58,236 nt of DNA from positions 191,174 through 249,409 of the forward strand of contig MKSW01000022.1 of the NCBI GenBank assembly GCA_001897425.1. The letters run 5' to 3'. Shown here piece after piece: positions 15,677 to 25,917 of the stretch. The DNA is from Actinobacteria bacterium 69-20. Lineage in GTDB: Bacteria > Actinomycetota > Actinomycetes > Mycobacteriales > Nakamurellaceae. The translations under genes were made by a program, and so were the position numbers. Each line of letters begins with the position of its first letter. Within the stretch, counting starts at the first letter, position 1. The notes below the pieces were generated by a model. It was not told the DNA's origin. It saw nothing but the letters and a program-made list of their open reading frames with translations, and ran no database searches.

Positions 15677-16425
15677 CGGAAACACCCCAGACGACCGATG
15701 TCGCAACGGATCTGGCACACACCGGCGCAGGTGCGCTCACCGGCCCGACCGGCAAGGGCGCGCCGGTGCCGCCGATCACGCCCGAGCGGCACGGCATGTT
15801 CCATGCCCGCGACACCGGTGATACGTCCGGATACGGCCGGCTGGCCATCGCCCCGGTGACGCCTGCCCCTGCCACCCGCCCGTTCGGCGGGTACTTCGAC
15901 GAGGTCGCCGACGCGCTCGCTGCGGCCATGGCGGAGCGCGGGATCCCGGAATCGGCCATCGAGCAGGTGACGATCGCCGCGACGGAGATGACGATCTACG
16001 TCTCCCGCGCGCACCTGGTCGCGCTGCTGCAGGTGCTGCGTGACGACGAGGCGCTGCGGTTCGAGCTGTTGTCCTCGCTGTCCGGCGCCGACTACGGCGT
16101 GGACGTGCCGCGGCGGCTGCATGTGGTCTACGAGCTGCTGTCGATGACGTACCGGCGCCGCGTCCGCCTCGAGGTATCGGTGAACGTCGACGACGCGACT
16201 GTGCCCAGCGCCGTGTCCATCTATCCCACGGCCGACTGGCACGAGCGGGAGACCTACGACATGTTCGGCGTGGTGTTCGCCGGGCATCCGGGCCTGACCC
16301 GGATCCTGATGCCGGACGACTGGGTCGGCCACCCGCAGCGCAAGGACTACCCGCTGGGCGGCATCCCGGTCGAGTACAAGGGCCACGAGATCCCGCCGGC
16401 GGACCAGAGGAGGGCGTACACGTGA
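15673..16425 (+). CDS. nuoC: NADH-quinone oxidoreductase subunit C
   Basis: The 30-kDa peripheral subunit of complex I, 250 residues. The conserved signature [20 protein letters not shown] and the end segment [13 protein letters not shown] are clear. An N-terminal ~75-residue Thr/Pro/Ala-rich stretch precedes the conserved domain, as in other actinobacterial NuoC proteins. It overlaps nuoB and nuoD by 4 bp each; in this genome C and D are separate, not fused as in E. coli. Confidence 0.95.
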   Translation: MTETPQTTDVATDLAHTGAGALTGPTGKGAPVPPITPERHGMFHARDTGDTSGYGRLAIAPVTPAPATRPFGGYFDEVADALAAAMAERGIPESAIEQVTIAATEMTIYVSRAHLVALLQVLRDDEALRFELLSSLSGADYGVDVPRRLHVVYELLSMTYRRRVRLEVSVNVDDATVPSAVSIYPTADWHERETYDMFGVVFAGHPGLTRILMPDDWVGHPQRKDYPLGGIPVEYKGHEIPPADQRRAYT

Positions 16426-17798
16426 GCGACAACCCGACCGTGGGTTCGGCCGATCCCGGCGCCGAGGTCGTCACCGCCGAGCAGGCGCTCGCCAAGTCCA
16501 GCAGGCAGTCGGATATCGAGGCGCTGGTCGCCTCCAAGGGTGGCGACTGGGACGCGCTGCTCGACGACATCGAATACGCGGACTCCGAGCAGATCATCCT
16601 GAACATGGGTCCGCAGCACCCGTCCACGCACGGCGTGCTCCGGCTGATCCTGGATATCGACGGCGAGACCGTCACCAAGGCCCGCGCCGTGATCGGCTAT
16701 CTGCACACCGGGATCGAGAAGTCCACCGAGTACCGCACTTTCACGCAGGCCGTGCAGTTCCTGACGCGCGCCGACTACCTCTCGCCGACGTTCAACGAGG
16801 CGTGCTACTGCCTCGCGGTGGAGAAGCTGCTCGGCATCGAGGTGCCGCAGCGCGCGACGATCATGCGTGTGCTGCTGATGGAGATCACCCGGATCTCCTC
16901 GCACCTGGTGGCGATCGCCACCGGCGGCATGGAGACCGGTGCGCTCACCGGCATGACGATGGGCTTCCGCGAGCGCGAAGAGGCGCTGCACGTCATGGAA
17001 CTCATTACCGGCCTGCGCATGAACCAGGGCTTCGTCCGCCCCGGCGGTGTCGCGCAGGACATGCCGCCCGGCTGGGAGGAGCGGCTCGACTACTTCATCA
17101 AGGTCATGAACCAGCGGCTGCCCGAATATGACGAACTGCTGACCGGCCAGCCGATCTGGAAGGCCCGACTCCAGGGCATCGGATACCTGCCGGTGCAGGG
17201 CTGCCTGCAACTGGGCATCACCGGCCCGCCTTTGCGCTCCTCGGGTCTGGCGTGGGACCTGCGCAAGACCATGCCGTACTGCGGCTACGAGGAATACGAC
17301 TTCGACGTGCCCACCACGACGAACTCCGACTCCTACGATCGCTACCTGCTGCGCGTCGCCGAGATGCACGAATCGCTGAAGATCATCAAGCAGTGCCGCG
17401 AGCGCCTGAAGGAGCCCGGCCCGGTGATGGTCGAGGACAAGAAGATCGGCTGGCCCGCGCGACTCTCGGTGGGCGCCGACGGCACCGGCAACTCGCTCGA
17501 ACACATCCGGCACATCATGGGCGAGTCCATGGAGGCGCTGATCCACCACTTCAAGCTGGTGACCGAGGGATTCGCGGTGCCGGCCGGTCAGGCGTACGCG
17601 GCCGTCGAGGGGCCGCGCGGCGAACTCGGCGCGCACGTCGTGTCCAACGGCGGCACCAAGCCGTGGCGCGTCCACCTGCGCGACCCCGGATTCGTGAACC
17701 TGCAAGCGGTTTCGGCAATGTGTGAGGGCGGCATGGTGTCCGACGTCGTCGTGGCGATCGCCTCCCTGGATCCCGTTCTCGGAGGTGTGGATCGATGA
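16422..17798 (+). CDS. nuoD: NADH-quinone oxidoreductase subunit D
   Basis: The 49-kDa subunit that forms the quinone pocket with NuoB, 458 residues. [16 protein letters not shown] near residue 60 carries the conserved His of the quinone site; [30 protein letters not shown] and the C-terminal end typical of the family are present. A short Ala/Glu-rich N-terminal extension precedes the core. GTG start overlapping nuoC; the stop overlaps the nuoE start. Confidence 0.96.
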   Translation: MSDNPTVGSADPGAEVVTAEQALAKSSRQSDIEALVASKGGDWDALLDDIEYADSEQIILNMGPQHPSTHGVLRLILDIDGETVTKARAVIGYLHTGIEKSTEYRTFTQAVQFLTRADYLSPTFNEACYCLAVEKLLGIEVPQRATIMRVLLMEITRISSHLVAIATGGMETGALTGMTMGFREREEALHVMELITGLRMNQGFVRPGGVAQDMPPGWEERLDYFIKVMNQRLPEYDELLTGQPIWKARLQGIGYLPVQGCLQLGITGPPLRSSGLAWDLRKTMPYCGYEEYDFDVPTTTNSDSYDRYLLRVAEMHESLKIIKQCRERLKEPGPVMVEDKKIGWPARLSVGADGTGNSLEHIRHIMGESMEALIHHFKLVTEGFAVPAGQAYAAVEGPRGELGAHVVSNGGTKPWRVHLRDPGFVNLQAVSAMCEGGMVSDVVVAIASLDPVLGGVDR

Positions 17799-18670
17799 CG
17801 CGGGGAATGACGGAGTCGGCGAAGACCGCCGTGCACTACCCGGACCCCAATGCCGCCATGGTCGCCGGGACCACGCGCTCCGGCGCGACCACCACGGCGT
17901 TCTGGGGCGAGGGTGGGCGGCCGACGCTGGAGCATCGCGCGGATGTGCCGCAGTACCGCGTCACCGGAGTCACCTTCGATGACGATATTCGCGCCAAGGC
18001 GGCGGAGGTGATCGCCCGCTACCCGCATACGCGGAGCGCCGTGATGCCGCTGCTGCACCTCGTGCAATCCGTCGAGGGCTTCGTGTCGAAGGACGGGATC
18101 GCTTTCGTGGCAGGGCTTCTCGACGTGCAGGAGTCCGAGGTTAGCGGAGTTTCCACCTTCTACAACATGTACAAGCGCGAGCCGGTGGGGGAGCACATCG
18201 TCTCGGTCTGCACCAACACGATGTGTGCGGCGCTCGGCGGGGACGCGATCTACCAGGCGCTGCGCTCCGAGCTGGGCGTGGACCACGAGGAGACGGCCGG
18301 CGAGCCCGGTACCCCCGGATCGGTGACGCTCGAACACGTCGAGTGCTTGGCGTGCTGCGATCACGGTCCGGTGCTCACCGTCAACTACGAGATCTTCGAC
18401 AACCAGACCGCGCAGTCCGCGGTGGAGCTGGTGCAGGCGCTGCGCCGCGGCGAACGTCCGCATCCGACGCGCGGCGCCGCGCTCACGGACTTCAAGCATG
18501 CCGAACTGGAACTCGCCGGGTTCCTGGACGATGACGCCGCGGAGGTCGACGCGCCGTCGGCGTCGCCGCAGTCGCTGCGCGGGGTCCAGCTGGCGTCGGA
18601 CCGCGGGTGGACGGCGCCGGCGATGCCCGAGACGCCGCCGGCCTTCCCGCCGCTGCCGGAGAAGAAGTGA
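17795..18670 (+). CDS. nuoE: NADH-quinone oxidoreductase subunit E
   Basis: The 24-kDa subunit with the thioredoxin-like [2Fe-2S] cluster N1a. Ligand Cys lie in [13 protein letters not shown] and [13 protein letters not shown]. At 291 residues it is far longer than E. coli NuoE (166): an extra ~60 residues sit at the N-terminus and a Ser/Pro/Ala-rich ~70-residue tail (ending FPPLPEKK) at the C-terminus. Extended NuoE is usual in mycobacterial relatives. nuoF follows after 12 bp. Confidence 0.94.
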   Translation: MTRGMTESAKTAVHYPDPNAAMVAGTTRSGATTTAFWGEGGRPTLEHRADVPQYRVTGVTFDDDIRAKAAEVIARYPHTRSAVMPLLHLVQSVEGFVSKDGIAFVAGLLDVQESEVSGVSTFYNMYKREPVGEHIVSVCTNTMCAALGGDAIYQALRSELGVDHEETAGEPGTPGSVTLEHVECLACCDHGPVLTVNYEIFDNQTAQSAVELVQALRRGERPHPTRGAALTDFKHAELELAGFLDDDAAEVDAPSASPQSLRGVQLASDRGWTAPAMPETPPAFPPLPEKK

Positions 18671-18682
18671 GGGTGACGATCG

Positions 18683-20014
18683 ATGGCTGACGACACCACC
18701 GCGCCCCAGTTCAATGTGGGACTCGATCCGTTGACCCCGGTGCTCACCCGGAGCTGGCTGTCGCCGCGGTCGTGGCGCCGGGACAGCTACGAGCAGCTCG
18801 GCGGCTACGGGGCGCTACGGACCGCGATCACCGCCCAGCCTGAGCAGCTCGTGGAGCTGATGAAGTCCTCCGGGCTGCGCGGCCGCGGCGGCGCCGGCTT
18901 CCCCACCGGGCTCAAGTGGTCGTTCCTGCCGCCGCTCGGCGCGAAACCGCGGTACCTCGTGGTCAACGGCGACGAATCCGAGCCGGGCACCTGCAAGGAC
19001 ATCCCGCTGATGATGGCCGACCCGCACCTTTTGGTCGAGGGCTGCATCATCACCAGCTACGCGATCCGCTCGCACTACTGCGTCATCTACATCCGGGGCG
19101 AGCTGATCCACCCGATCCGGCGCGTGCGGAGTGCCGTCAAGGAGGCGTACGCCGCCGGCTACCTCGGCAAGAACATCCTCGGCACCGGGTACGACCTGGA
19201 CATCGTGGTTCACGCGGGGGCGGGCGCCTACATCTGCGGCGAGGAGACCGCGCTGCTCTCCTCGCTCGAGGGTTTCCGCGGCCAGCCGCGCCTCAAACCG
19301 CCGTTCCCGGCCGTCGAGGGCCTGTACGCGGCGCCCACCGTGGTGAACAACGTCGAGACCATCGCGTCGGTGCCCAGCATCATCTCCGGCGGCGTCGACT
19401 GGTACCGCAAGTTCGGCACCGACAAGTCGCCCGGCACCAAGATCTTCTCGCTGTCCGGCCACGTGGAGCGGCCCGGCCAGTACGAGGCGCCGCTCGGCAC
19501 GACGCTGCGGCAGCTCATCGACCTGGCCGGCGGCATGAAGGACGGCATCCCGATCAAGTTCTGGACGCCGGGCGGCTCGTCCGTCCCGCTGTTCGGCGAC
19601 GACAAGCTCGACGTTCCGCTCGACTACGACGACGTGGCCGCCGCCGGTTCGCTGCTCGGCACCACGGCGCTGCAGATCTTCAACCAGACGGCGTCCGTGC
19701 CGTGGGCAGTCGCGCGCTGGGCAGACTTCTACCGGCACGAGTCCTGCGGCAAGTGCGCCCCGTGCCGCGAGGGCACCGCCTGGATGTCGAAGACGTTGCG
19801 CCGCATCATCACCGGGCGCGGCACCCTCGAGGACATCGACACGCTCGAAGACACCGCGCACAACATCTTCGGACGGGCGTTCTGCGCGCTCGGTGACGGC
19901 GCGGCGACATCGGTGTCCAGCGCGATCCAGCGCTTCCGGCAGGAGTTCGTCGACATGGTCACCGGGGTCACCCCGGCGCCGTCGACCCAGGCCGATCTGA
20001 TCGAGATGCACTGA
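18683..20014 (+). CDS. nuoF: NADH-quinone oxidoreductase subunit F
   Basis: The NADH-oxidising 51-kDa subunit with FMN and cluster N3, 443 residues. GLRGRGGAGFPTGLKW is the NADH/FMN glycine-rich loop, NGDESEPGTCKD and GAGAYICGEETALLSSLEG complete the FMN site, and ESCGKCAPCREG with the later FCALGD supplies the [4Fe-4S] ligands. After it, unusually for this operon, there are 108 bp before nuoG. Confidence 0.96.
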   Translation: MADDTTAPQFNVGLDPLTPVLTRSWLSPRSWRRDSYEQLGGYGALRTAITAQPEQLVELMKSSGLRGRGGAGFPTGLKWSFLPPLGAKPRYLVVNGDESEPGTCKDIPLMMADPHLLVEGCIITSYAIRSHYCVIYIRGELIHPIRRVRSAVKEAYAAGYLGKNILGTGYDLDIVVHAGAGAYICGEETALLSSLEGFRGQPRLKPPFPAVEGLYAAPTVVNNVETIASVPSIISGGVDWYRKFGTDKSPGTKIFSLSGHVERPGQYEAPLGTTLRQLIDLAGGMKDGIPIKFWTPGGSSVPLFGDDKLDVPLDYDDVAAAGSLLGTTALQIFNQTASVPWAVARWADFYRHESCGKCAPCREGTAWMSKTLRRIITGRGTLEDIDTLEDTAHNIFGRAFCALGDGAATSVSSAIQRFRQEFVDMVTGVTPAPSTQADLIEMH

Positions 20015-20122
20015 CATGACACGTACGGCGACGGCACGCACAGCCATGAGATACACAGCTATGACGGGGAAGTCGGCACTTCGCGCGCTCTGCGCACCTG
20101 GTGATATGGCGGTAATTGCGAG
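20015..20122. other. 108-bp gap inside the nuo operon
   Basis: Non-coding spacer between nuoF and nuoG, whereas most other nuo genes overlap or are within 24 bp. No convincing hairpin, promoter or small frame is seen; an internal promoter or processing site is possible. Confidence 0.4.
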
Positions 20123-22681
20123 ATGACAGCGACACTCCCCGCGACGGAAACCCCGGCCATCCTCGGCCCCGCCTGGGATGCCGACGCCCCCGCGCCGGAC
20201 GGTTACGTCAAGTTCGTGATCGACGGTCAGGACGTCATCGCGCCGAAGGGCGAGATGGTGATCCGCACCTGCGAGCGCATGGGCATCGAGATCACCCGGT
20301 TCTGCGACCACCCGCTGCTCGAGCCGATCGCCGCCTGCCGGCAATGCCTGGTCGAGATGGAGATGGGCGGGCGCAAGATGCCCAAGCCCCAGCCGGCCTG
20401 CGCGGTCGCGGTGGCCGACGGGCTCGTGGTGCACACGCAGCGCACGAGTGAGGTCGCGGCCCGGGCCCAGTGGGCGAACGTCGAGTTCATCCTCACGAAC
20501 CATCCGCTCGACTGCCCGATGTGCGACAAGGGCGGCGAATGCCCGCTGCAGAACCAGGACCTGGCCCACGGACCCGGCGAGTCGCGCTTCAAGGAGGCCA
20601 AGCGCACCTTCGTCAAGCCGATCGCCATCTCGACCGAGATCCTGCTGGACCGGGACCGCTGCATCCTGTGCTACCGATGCACACGGTTCTCCGAGGAGAT
20701 CGCCGGCGACCCGTTCATCGACATGCTCGGGCGCGGCGTCCGGCAGCAGGTCGGCACCGGGCCCGAAGTGCCGTTCCAGTCGTACTTCTCCGGCAACACC
20801 ATCCAGATCTGCCCGGTCGGCGCGCTCACCTCGACGGCCTACCGGTTCCGCTCCCGCGCGTTCGACCTCAAGTCCGCACCGACGATCTGCGAACTGTGCT
20901 CCGCCGGCTGCGAACTGCGCACCGACCACCGCTCCGGCAAGATCCTGCGCCGCTACGCGGGCGAGAACGGCGATGTCAACGAGGAGTGGAACTGCGACAA
21001 GGGCCGCTTCGCGTTCCGGTACGTCACCGCTGACGATCGGCTGCGCACCCCGCTGGTGCGCGGCGCCAACGGCAGCCTCGCTCCCGCATCCTGGACCGAC
21101 GCGATGACGGCCGCGGCCGCCGGCCTCGCGAAGGCGAAGGCGGCCGGCGGGGTCGGCGTGCTCGCCGGCGGCCGGCTCACCGTGACCGACGCCTACGCGT
21201 ACGGCAAGTTCGCGCGCGTCGCGCTCGGCACGAACGACGTCGACTTCCGTGCCCGCGTCCACTCCGCCGAGGAGCTCGACTTCCTCGCCCGGCGGGTCGT
21301 CGGCGTCTCACCGAAGACCGGCGGCGTCACCTATCGCGGGCTGGAGGCGGCCAAGCACGTGCTGCTGGTGGCCCTCGAGCCCGAGGAGGAGTGCCCGATC
21401 GTCTTCCTGCGGCTGCGCAAGGCGGCGCGTCGGCACGGAACCCAGGTCACGGCCGTCGCGCCGTACGCCAGCTACGGGCTGCACAAGATGGGCGGCGTGC
21501 TGATCCCCGCGGCACCGGGCGCCGAGAACGCGGCGGTCGCGGCCCTGGCCGGGGCGGACGACCCGGCAGGGCTCCGCACCGACGGCGCCGTGATCCTGGT
21601 GGGCGAGCGCGCGGCCGAGGTGCCGGGACTGCTCACCGCCGTCGGCGAGTTGGCCGACGAGACCGGAGCCAGGCTCGCTTGGGTGCCCCGCAGGGCGGGG
21701 GAGCGCGGCGCGCTGGACGCCGGCGCCACCCCGACGCTGCTGCCCGGTGGGCGCGCCGTCACCGACGCGGCGGCCCGCGCACAGGTCGAGAACGCTTGGG
21801 GCACCGCCATTCCCGAGACTCCTGGCCGGGACACGGCGGGCATCCTGGCGGCGGCCGCAGCGGGCGAGCTCGGCGGGCTACTCATCGGCGGGGTGGAACT
21901 CGACGATCTGCCGGACCCGGCGGCCGCGCGGCGGGCCGTCGCGAACGCCGGTTTCGTGGTGAGCCTCGAGCTGCGGCCTAGCGAGGTCACCGATCTCGCG
22001 GACGTCGTCTTGCCGGTCGCCGCAGCGCCGGAGAAGGCAGGCGCGTACCTGGACTGGGAGGGCAGGGTCCGCCCGTTCAATACGGCGCTCAAGTGGGCCG
22101 GCGGCCTGGACGACGCCCGCGTCCTGGACACCCTCGGGGTGGAGATGGACGTCGACCTGTACACGCAGACCCCGAAGTCGGCCACGGAGGACCTGGCGCG
22201 GCTCGGCGCATACGAGATCCCCCGCACGAGAACGGCGTCATACCCGCCGACGGCGGCGACACCGGCGGCCGCGGACGGTGCGCTCACCCTCGCGAGCTGG
22301 CGCCTGCTGCTCGACGGCAGCCGCGCCGAGGACGGTGAGCCGCATCTGGCCGGCACCCGGCGACCGGCGTCCGCGCGAATGAGCCCGGCGACGGCCGATC
22401 GGCTCGGCCTCGCCGACGGCGCGCTCGTCGCGCTCAGCGGACGCGCCGGATCGGTGACGCTGCCGCTCGTGGTGACCGACATGGTCGACGGAGTGGTGTG
22501 GGCACCGGGCAGGATCGCCGGGGCGTCGCTCGCCGCACAGACCGGTGCGCGCGCGGGAGACGGCGTCACGGTTGCCGCGGCGGCGCCCGGCGCCACCGCC
22601 GCCGTCGACCCCGACGTGGTCGCGTCCGAGGCGGAGGGCCGGATCGGTTCGGTGGTCACCGGAATGGGAGGCAGCAAATGA
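20123..22681 (+). CDS. nuoG: NADH-quinone oxidoreductase subunit G
   Basis: The large peripheral subunit, 852 residues. The N-terminal ferredoxin-like domain has [2Fe-2S] ligands in [19 protein letters not shown]. Next come [14 protein letters not shown] (cluster N5 region), [10 protein letters not shown] with QICPVGAL (N4), and [13 protein letters not shown], the extra cluster N7 motif found in some bacteria. A molybdopterin-oxidoreductase-like domain without molybdenum follows, rich in Ala/Gly and less conserved. The stop overlaps nuoH by 4 bp. Confidence 0.95.
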   Translation: MTATLPATETPAILGPAWDADAPAPDGYVKFVIDGQDVIAPKGEMVIRTCERMGIEITRFCDHPLLEPIAACRQCLVEMEMGGRKMPKPQPACAVAVADGLVVHTQRTSEVAARAQWANVEFILTNHPLDCPMCDKGGECPLQNQDLAHGPGESRFKEAKRTFVKPIAISTEILLDRDRCILCYRCTRFSEEIAGDPFIDMLGRGVRQQVGTGPEVPFQSYFSGNTIQICPVGALTSTAYRFRSRAFDLKSAPTICELCSAGCELRTDHRSGKILRRYAGENGDVNEEWNCDKGRFAFRYVTADDRLRTPLVRGANGSLAPASWTDAMTAAAAGLAKAKAAGGVGVLAGGRLTVTDAYAYGKFARVALGTNDVDFRARVHSAEELDFLARRVVGVSPKTGGVTYRGLEAAKHVLLVALEPEEECPIVFLRLRKAARRHGTQVTAVAPYASYGLHKMGGVLIPAAPGAENAAVAALAGADDPAGLRTDGAVILVGERAAEVPGLLTAVGELADETGARLAWVPRRAGERGALDAGATPTLLPGGRAVTDAAARAQVENAWGTAIPETPGRDTAGILAAAAAGELGGLLIGGVELDDLPDPAAARRAVANAGFVVSLELRPSEVTDLADVVLPVAAAPEKAGAYLDWEGRVRPFNTALKWAGGLDDARVLDTLGVEMDVDLYTQTPKSATEDLARLGAYEIPRTRTASYPPTAATPAAADGALTLASWRLLLDGSRAEDGEPHLAGTRRPASARMSPATADRLGLADGALVALSGRAGSVTLPLVVTDMVDGVVWAPGRIAGASLAAQTGARAGDGVTVAAAAPGATAAVDPDVVASEAEGRIGSVVTGMGGSK

Positions 22682-24030
22682 GAGTGGCCGTGACCCCCGG
22701 CGGGACGGTCTCCGGACCCGATTCGCTGTCCGTAGCCCCGTTGCTGGCCAACGACCCGGTCTGGCTGATGCTGATCAAAGCGGTCGTCATCTTCGCGTTC
22801 CTGCTGCTGCTCACGCTGTTCGCCATCTGGTTCGAGCGGCGCGTGGTCGGCCGCATGCAGCACCGCCCGGGTCCCAACTGGAACGGCCCGCTGGGTCTGC
22901 TGCAATCGCTCGCGGACGCGCTCAAGCTCATCTTCAAAGAGGGCCTGATGCCGCGCATGGTGGACAAGGTGGTCTACATCGCGGCGCCGATCATGGCGGG
23001 CATCCCGGCATTCATGGTGTTCTCGGTGATCCCGGTCGGCGGGCGGGTGTCGATGTTCGGGCACCAGACCGCGCTGCAGCTCACCGATCTCCCGGTGGGC
23101 GTGCTGCTGGCGCTGGTGATGTCGTCCATCGGCATCTACGGCATCGTGCTCGGCGGCTGGTCCTCCGGCTCCACCTACCCGTTGCTCGGCGGCCTGCGCT
23201 CGGCCGCTCAGATGATCTCCTACGAGATCGCCATGGGGCTGTCCTTCGTCGCGGTGTTCCTGTACGCGGGCACGTTGTCCACCTCGGCGATCGTCGCGCA
23301 GCAGGAGGCCGGCTGGTACATCTGGCTGCTGCCGGTGTCGTTCATCGTCTACTGCATCGCCATGGTCGGTGAGACGAACCGCGCGCCGTTCGACCTGCCG
23401 GAGGCCGAGTCCGAGCTGGTCGGCGGCTACAACACGGAGTACAGCTCGATGCGATTCGGGCTGTTCTTCCTCGCCGAGTACATCAACCTGATCAACGTCT
23501 CGGCGCTGTGCACCACGCTCTTCCTGGGCGGGTGGCGCGCCCCGTGGCCGCTGTCCCTGTGGTCGGGAGCGAACGAGGGATGGTGGACCATGCTGTGGTT
23601 CTTCATCAAGGTGTTGATCTTCATGTTCGTCTTCGTGTGGTTGCGCGGGACGTTGCCGCGGTTCCGCTACGACCAGTTCATGCACATGGGCTGGAAGGTG
23701 CTGGTGCCCGTCTCGCTGGCCTGGATCCTGCTGGTCGGGGTGGCCCGGGTGCTGAATACGGCCACCACCCTCACCACCTCGCAGGTGCTGCTGTGGATGG
23801 GCATCCCGCTGGTGATCCTGCTGCTCATCGTGGCGTTCTGGCCGGCCAGGGCCGAGAGCGGTGAACCCGGCGAGGAGGACGAGTATGACGTCGTTCCCGC
23901 CGTCGCCCCGTCCCATCACGGTGAGCCGGGCGTTGTCGGCCCCTCGCTCGCGGACTTCCCGGTGCCGCCGATGGACCTGGTGGTGCCGGCCGGGCCGGTC
24001 AGGAAGGGAAGAGTAGATGTCGATTCTTGA
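22678..24030 (+). CDS. nuoH: NADH-quinone oxidoreductase subunit H
   Basis: The membrane subunit that links the quinone chamber to the proton pumps; 450 residues with about eight helices. The start is the ATG at 22678, overlapping the nuoG stop; the longer upstream open frame is nuoG shadow. Key signatures [17 protein letters not shown] near residue 51 and [20 protein letters not shown] (the charged quinone-channel loop) are intact. A ~60-residue cytoplasmic C-terminal tail is an actinobacterial feature. It overlaps nuoI by 14 bp. Confidence 0.95.
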   Translation: MRVAVTPGGTVSGPDSLSVAPLLANDPVWLMLIKAVVIFAFLLLLTLFAIWFERRVVGRMQHRPGPNWNGPLGLLQSLADALKLIFKEGLMPRMVDKVVYIAAPIMAGIPAFMVFSVIPVGGRVSMFGHQTALQLTDLPVGVLLALVMSSIGIYGIVLGGWSSGSTYPLLGGLRSAAQMISYEIAMGLSFVAVFLYAGTLSTSAIVAQQEAGWYIWLLPVSFIVYCIAMVGETNRAPFDLPEAESELVGGYNTEYSSMRFGLFFLAEYINLINVSALCTTLFLGGWRAPWPLSLWSGANEGWWTMLWFFIKVLIFMFVFVWLRGTLPRFRYDQFMHMGWKVLVPVSLAWILLVGVARVLNTATTLTTSQVLLWMGIPLVILLLIVAFWPARAESGEPGEEDEYDVVPAVAPSHHGEPGVVGPSLADFPVPPMDLVVPAGPVRKGRVDVDS

Positions 24031-24655
24031 TCCGCTCAAGGGCTTCGGTGTCACGTTCGGGACCATGTTCCGGGGTGTCGTCACCGAGGACTACCCCGTC
24101 AACCCGGCGCCGGTGGCGCCGCGGTACCGCATGCGGCACCGGCTCAACCGCCACCCCGACGGGCTGGAGAAGTGCATCGGGTGCGAGCTGTGCGCCTGGG
24201 CCTGCCCGGCCGACGCCATCTACGTCGAGGGCGGCAACAACACACCCGACGCGCGCTACTCACCCGGTGAGCGGTACGCGAAGGACTACCAGATCAACTA
24301 CCTGCGCTGCATCGGCTGCGGGATGTGCGTCGAGGCGTGCCCGACCCGCTCGCTGACGATGATCAACGAATACGAGCTCGCCGACGACGACCGCCGGCGG
24401 CTCATCTACACCAAGGAGCAGCTGCTCGCGCCGCTGCTCCCGGGCATGGAGCAGCCGCCGCACGACCTGCGGCTGGGCACCGAGAAGGACTACTACGTCA
24501 AGGGTCCCGAGCTGCTCAAGGAGTACAACGACGCCCGGCGCGCCGCCGGCGACAAGATTCCGCAGCCGCCGCCGCTGCCGCCACTCGGCGTGGCGACCGG
24601 GCAGTCCGCGGATCGGGTGCTCAAGTCCACCTCCCGAGGCGAGGACGCATCGTGA
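24017..24655 (+). CDS. nuoI: NADH-quinone oxidoreductase subunit I
   Basis: The ferredoxin-like subunit carrying clusters N6a and N6b, 212 residues. Two 4Fe-4S motifs, [14 protein letters not shown] and [15 protein letters not shown], are complete. The C-terminal ~50 residues ([13 protein letters not shown] region) extend past the core. The stop overlaps the GTG start of nuoJ. Confidence 0.96.
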   Translation: MSILDPLKGFGVTFGTMFRGVVTEDYPVNPAPVAPRYRMRHRLNRHPDGLEKCIGCELCAWACPADAIYVEGGNNTPDARYSPGERYAKDYQINYLRCIGCGMCVEACPTRSLTMINEYELADDDRRRLIYTKEQLLAPLLPGMEQPPHDLRLGTEKDYYVKGPELLKEYNDARRAAGDKIPQPPPLPPLGVATGQSADRVLKSTSRGEDAS

Positions 24656-25608
24656 TCGCACACCTGACCACTGCGGTGACGACTGCCGTAGGCGCAGCCG
24701 TGACGCCGCTGACCGCCACCGGCGGTGGCGCCGGTGGCGCCGAGGAGATCGTGTTCTGGATCGTCGGCCCGCTCGCCCTGCTCGGCGCGATCGGCATGTT
24801 GTTCTCCAAGGGCGCGGTGCACTCGGCGCTGTGGCTCGTGCTGACCATGATGTGCCTCGGCGTGCTATACATCACCCAGCAGGCCGAGTTCCTCGGCTTC
24901 GCGCAGATCATCGTCTACACCGGCGCGATCATGATGCTGTTCCTGTTCGTGCTGATGCTCACCGGCCGCGACGCCGGCGACTCGGTCATCGAGGTGCTGC
25001 GCGGGCAGCGGGTCGCGGCCGGGCTGCTCGGGCTCGGTCTCGTCGGGCTGCTGGTGGCCGTGCTGATGCATGCCGTGGGCACACTGCCGAACGTGGGACT
25101 GACCGACGCGATCGCCGAGCGCGGCGCGGTGGGCTCGCTGGCGGCATCGATCTTCACGACCTACCTCTTCCCGTTCGAGCTCACCTCGGCGCTGCTCATC
25201 ACCGCGGCCGTGGGCGCCATGGTGCTGGCGCACGTGGAGCGGACCAAACGTGAGCGGCGCAGCCAGAAGGCCACCGTGCTCGCCCGGATGCGATCCGACC
25301 GCATGTCGCCGCTGCCCGGCCCGGGCGTGCATGCGACCTCCGCGTCGAACGCCACCCCGGCCATGTTGCCGGACGGGTCGATTGCGCCCGGTTCGGTGTC
25401 GCACCTGGTGGAGATGGCGGTCTCCGAGCAGGTCGCCCGGCGCTTCCGGGAGGGGGAGCTGGTGCCCATCAACGGGCCCGAGCACCCGTACCGCCCGAAG
25501 CGCGCGGCGATCGACCACGAGGGTTCGGCCGAGAACATCGTCATACCCGCTGTTTCCGCGGCTTCCGGTGGATCGGCCGGCGCCGCACACGAGGGGAGCG
25601 AGTCGTGA
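24652..25608 (+). CDS. nuoJ: NADH-quinone oxidoreductase subunit J
   Basis: A membrane subunit with five helices; GTG start at 24652 in the GTGA overlap with nuo[21 protein letters not shown] is the diagnostic helix 3 with the pi-bulge that moves during turnover. At 318 residues it is much longer than E. coli NuoJ (184) because of a hydrophilic C-terminal tail of ~120 residues after [11 protein letters not shown]. Such tails occur in actinobacteria; function unknown. Confidence 0.94.
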   Translation: MIAHLTTAVTTAVGAAVTPLTATGGGAGGAEEIVFWIVGPLALLGAIGMLFSKGAVHSALWLVLTMMCLGVLYITQQAEFLGFAQIIVYTGAIMMLFLFVLMLTGRDAGDSVIEVLRGQRVAAGLLGLGLVGLLVAVLMHAVGTLPNVGLTDAIAERGAVGSLAASIFTTYLFPFELTSALLITAAVGAMVLAHVERTKRERRSQKATVLARMRSDRMSPLPGPGVHATSASNATPAMLPDGSIAPGSVSHLVEMAVSEQVARRFREGELVPINGPEHPYRPKRAAIDHEGSAENIVIPAVSAASGGSAGAAHEGSES

Positions 25609-25904
25609 ACCCCACCCACTACCTGATGCTGTCCGCGCTGCTGTTCGGGATCGGCGCCGTCGGTGTGCTCATCCGGCGCAATGCGATCGTCGTTTTCATG
25701 AGCATCGAGCTCATGCTCAACGCGGTGAACCTGTCGTTCGTCACGTTCGCCCGGATGCAGGGCAACCTCGACGGCGTCATCATCGCGCTGTTCGTGATGG
25801 TGGTGGCCGCAGCCGAGGTCGTGGTGGGCCTCGCCATCATCATGTCCATCTTCCGGAGTAGGCGGAGCGCATCCGTCGACGACGCGAACCTGCTGAAGTA
25901 CTGA
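25605..25904 (+). CDS. nuoK: NADH-quinone oxidoreductase subunit K
   Basis: A small 99-residue, three-helix membrane subunit. GTG start overlapping nuoJ. The two buried glutamates of the proton path are present, in [13 protein letters not shown] and [11 protein letters not shown]. Confidence 0.95.
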   Translation: MNPTHYLMLSALLFGIGAVGVLIRRNAIVVFMSIELMLNAVNLSFVTFARMQGNLDGVIIALFVMVVAAAEVVVGLAIIMSIFRSRRSASVDDANLLKY

Positions 25905-25917
25905 ACGGGGGAGGACC

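Noticed and set aside
18815-21262. Very long minus-strand open frame (815 codons) opposite nuoF and nuoG
   Set aside because: It mirrors strongly conserved subunits in high-G+C DNA; its translation is Arg/Asp/Gly/His-rich with no family features. The same holds for long antisense frames at 21472-24084, 25930-27519, 27846-29639 and 33403-35241.
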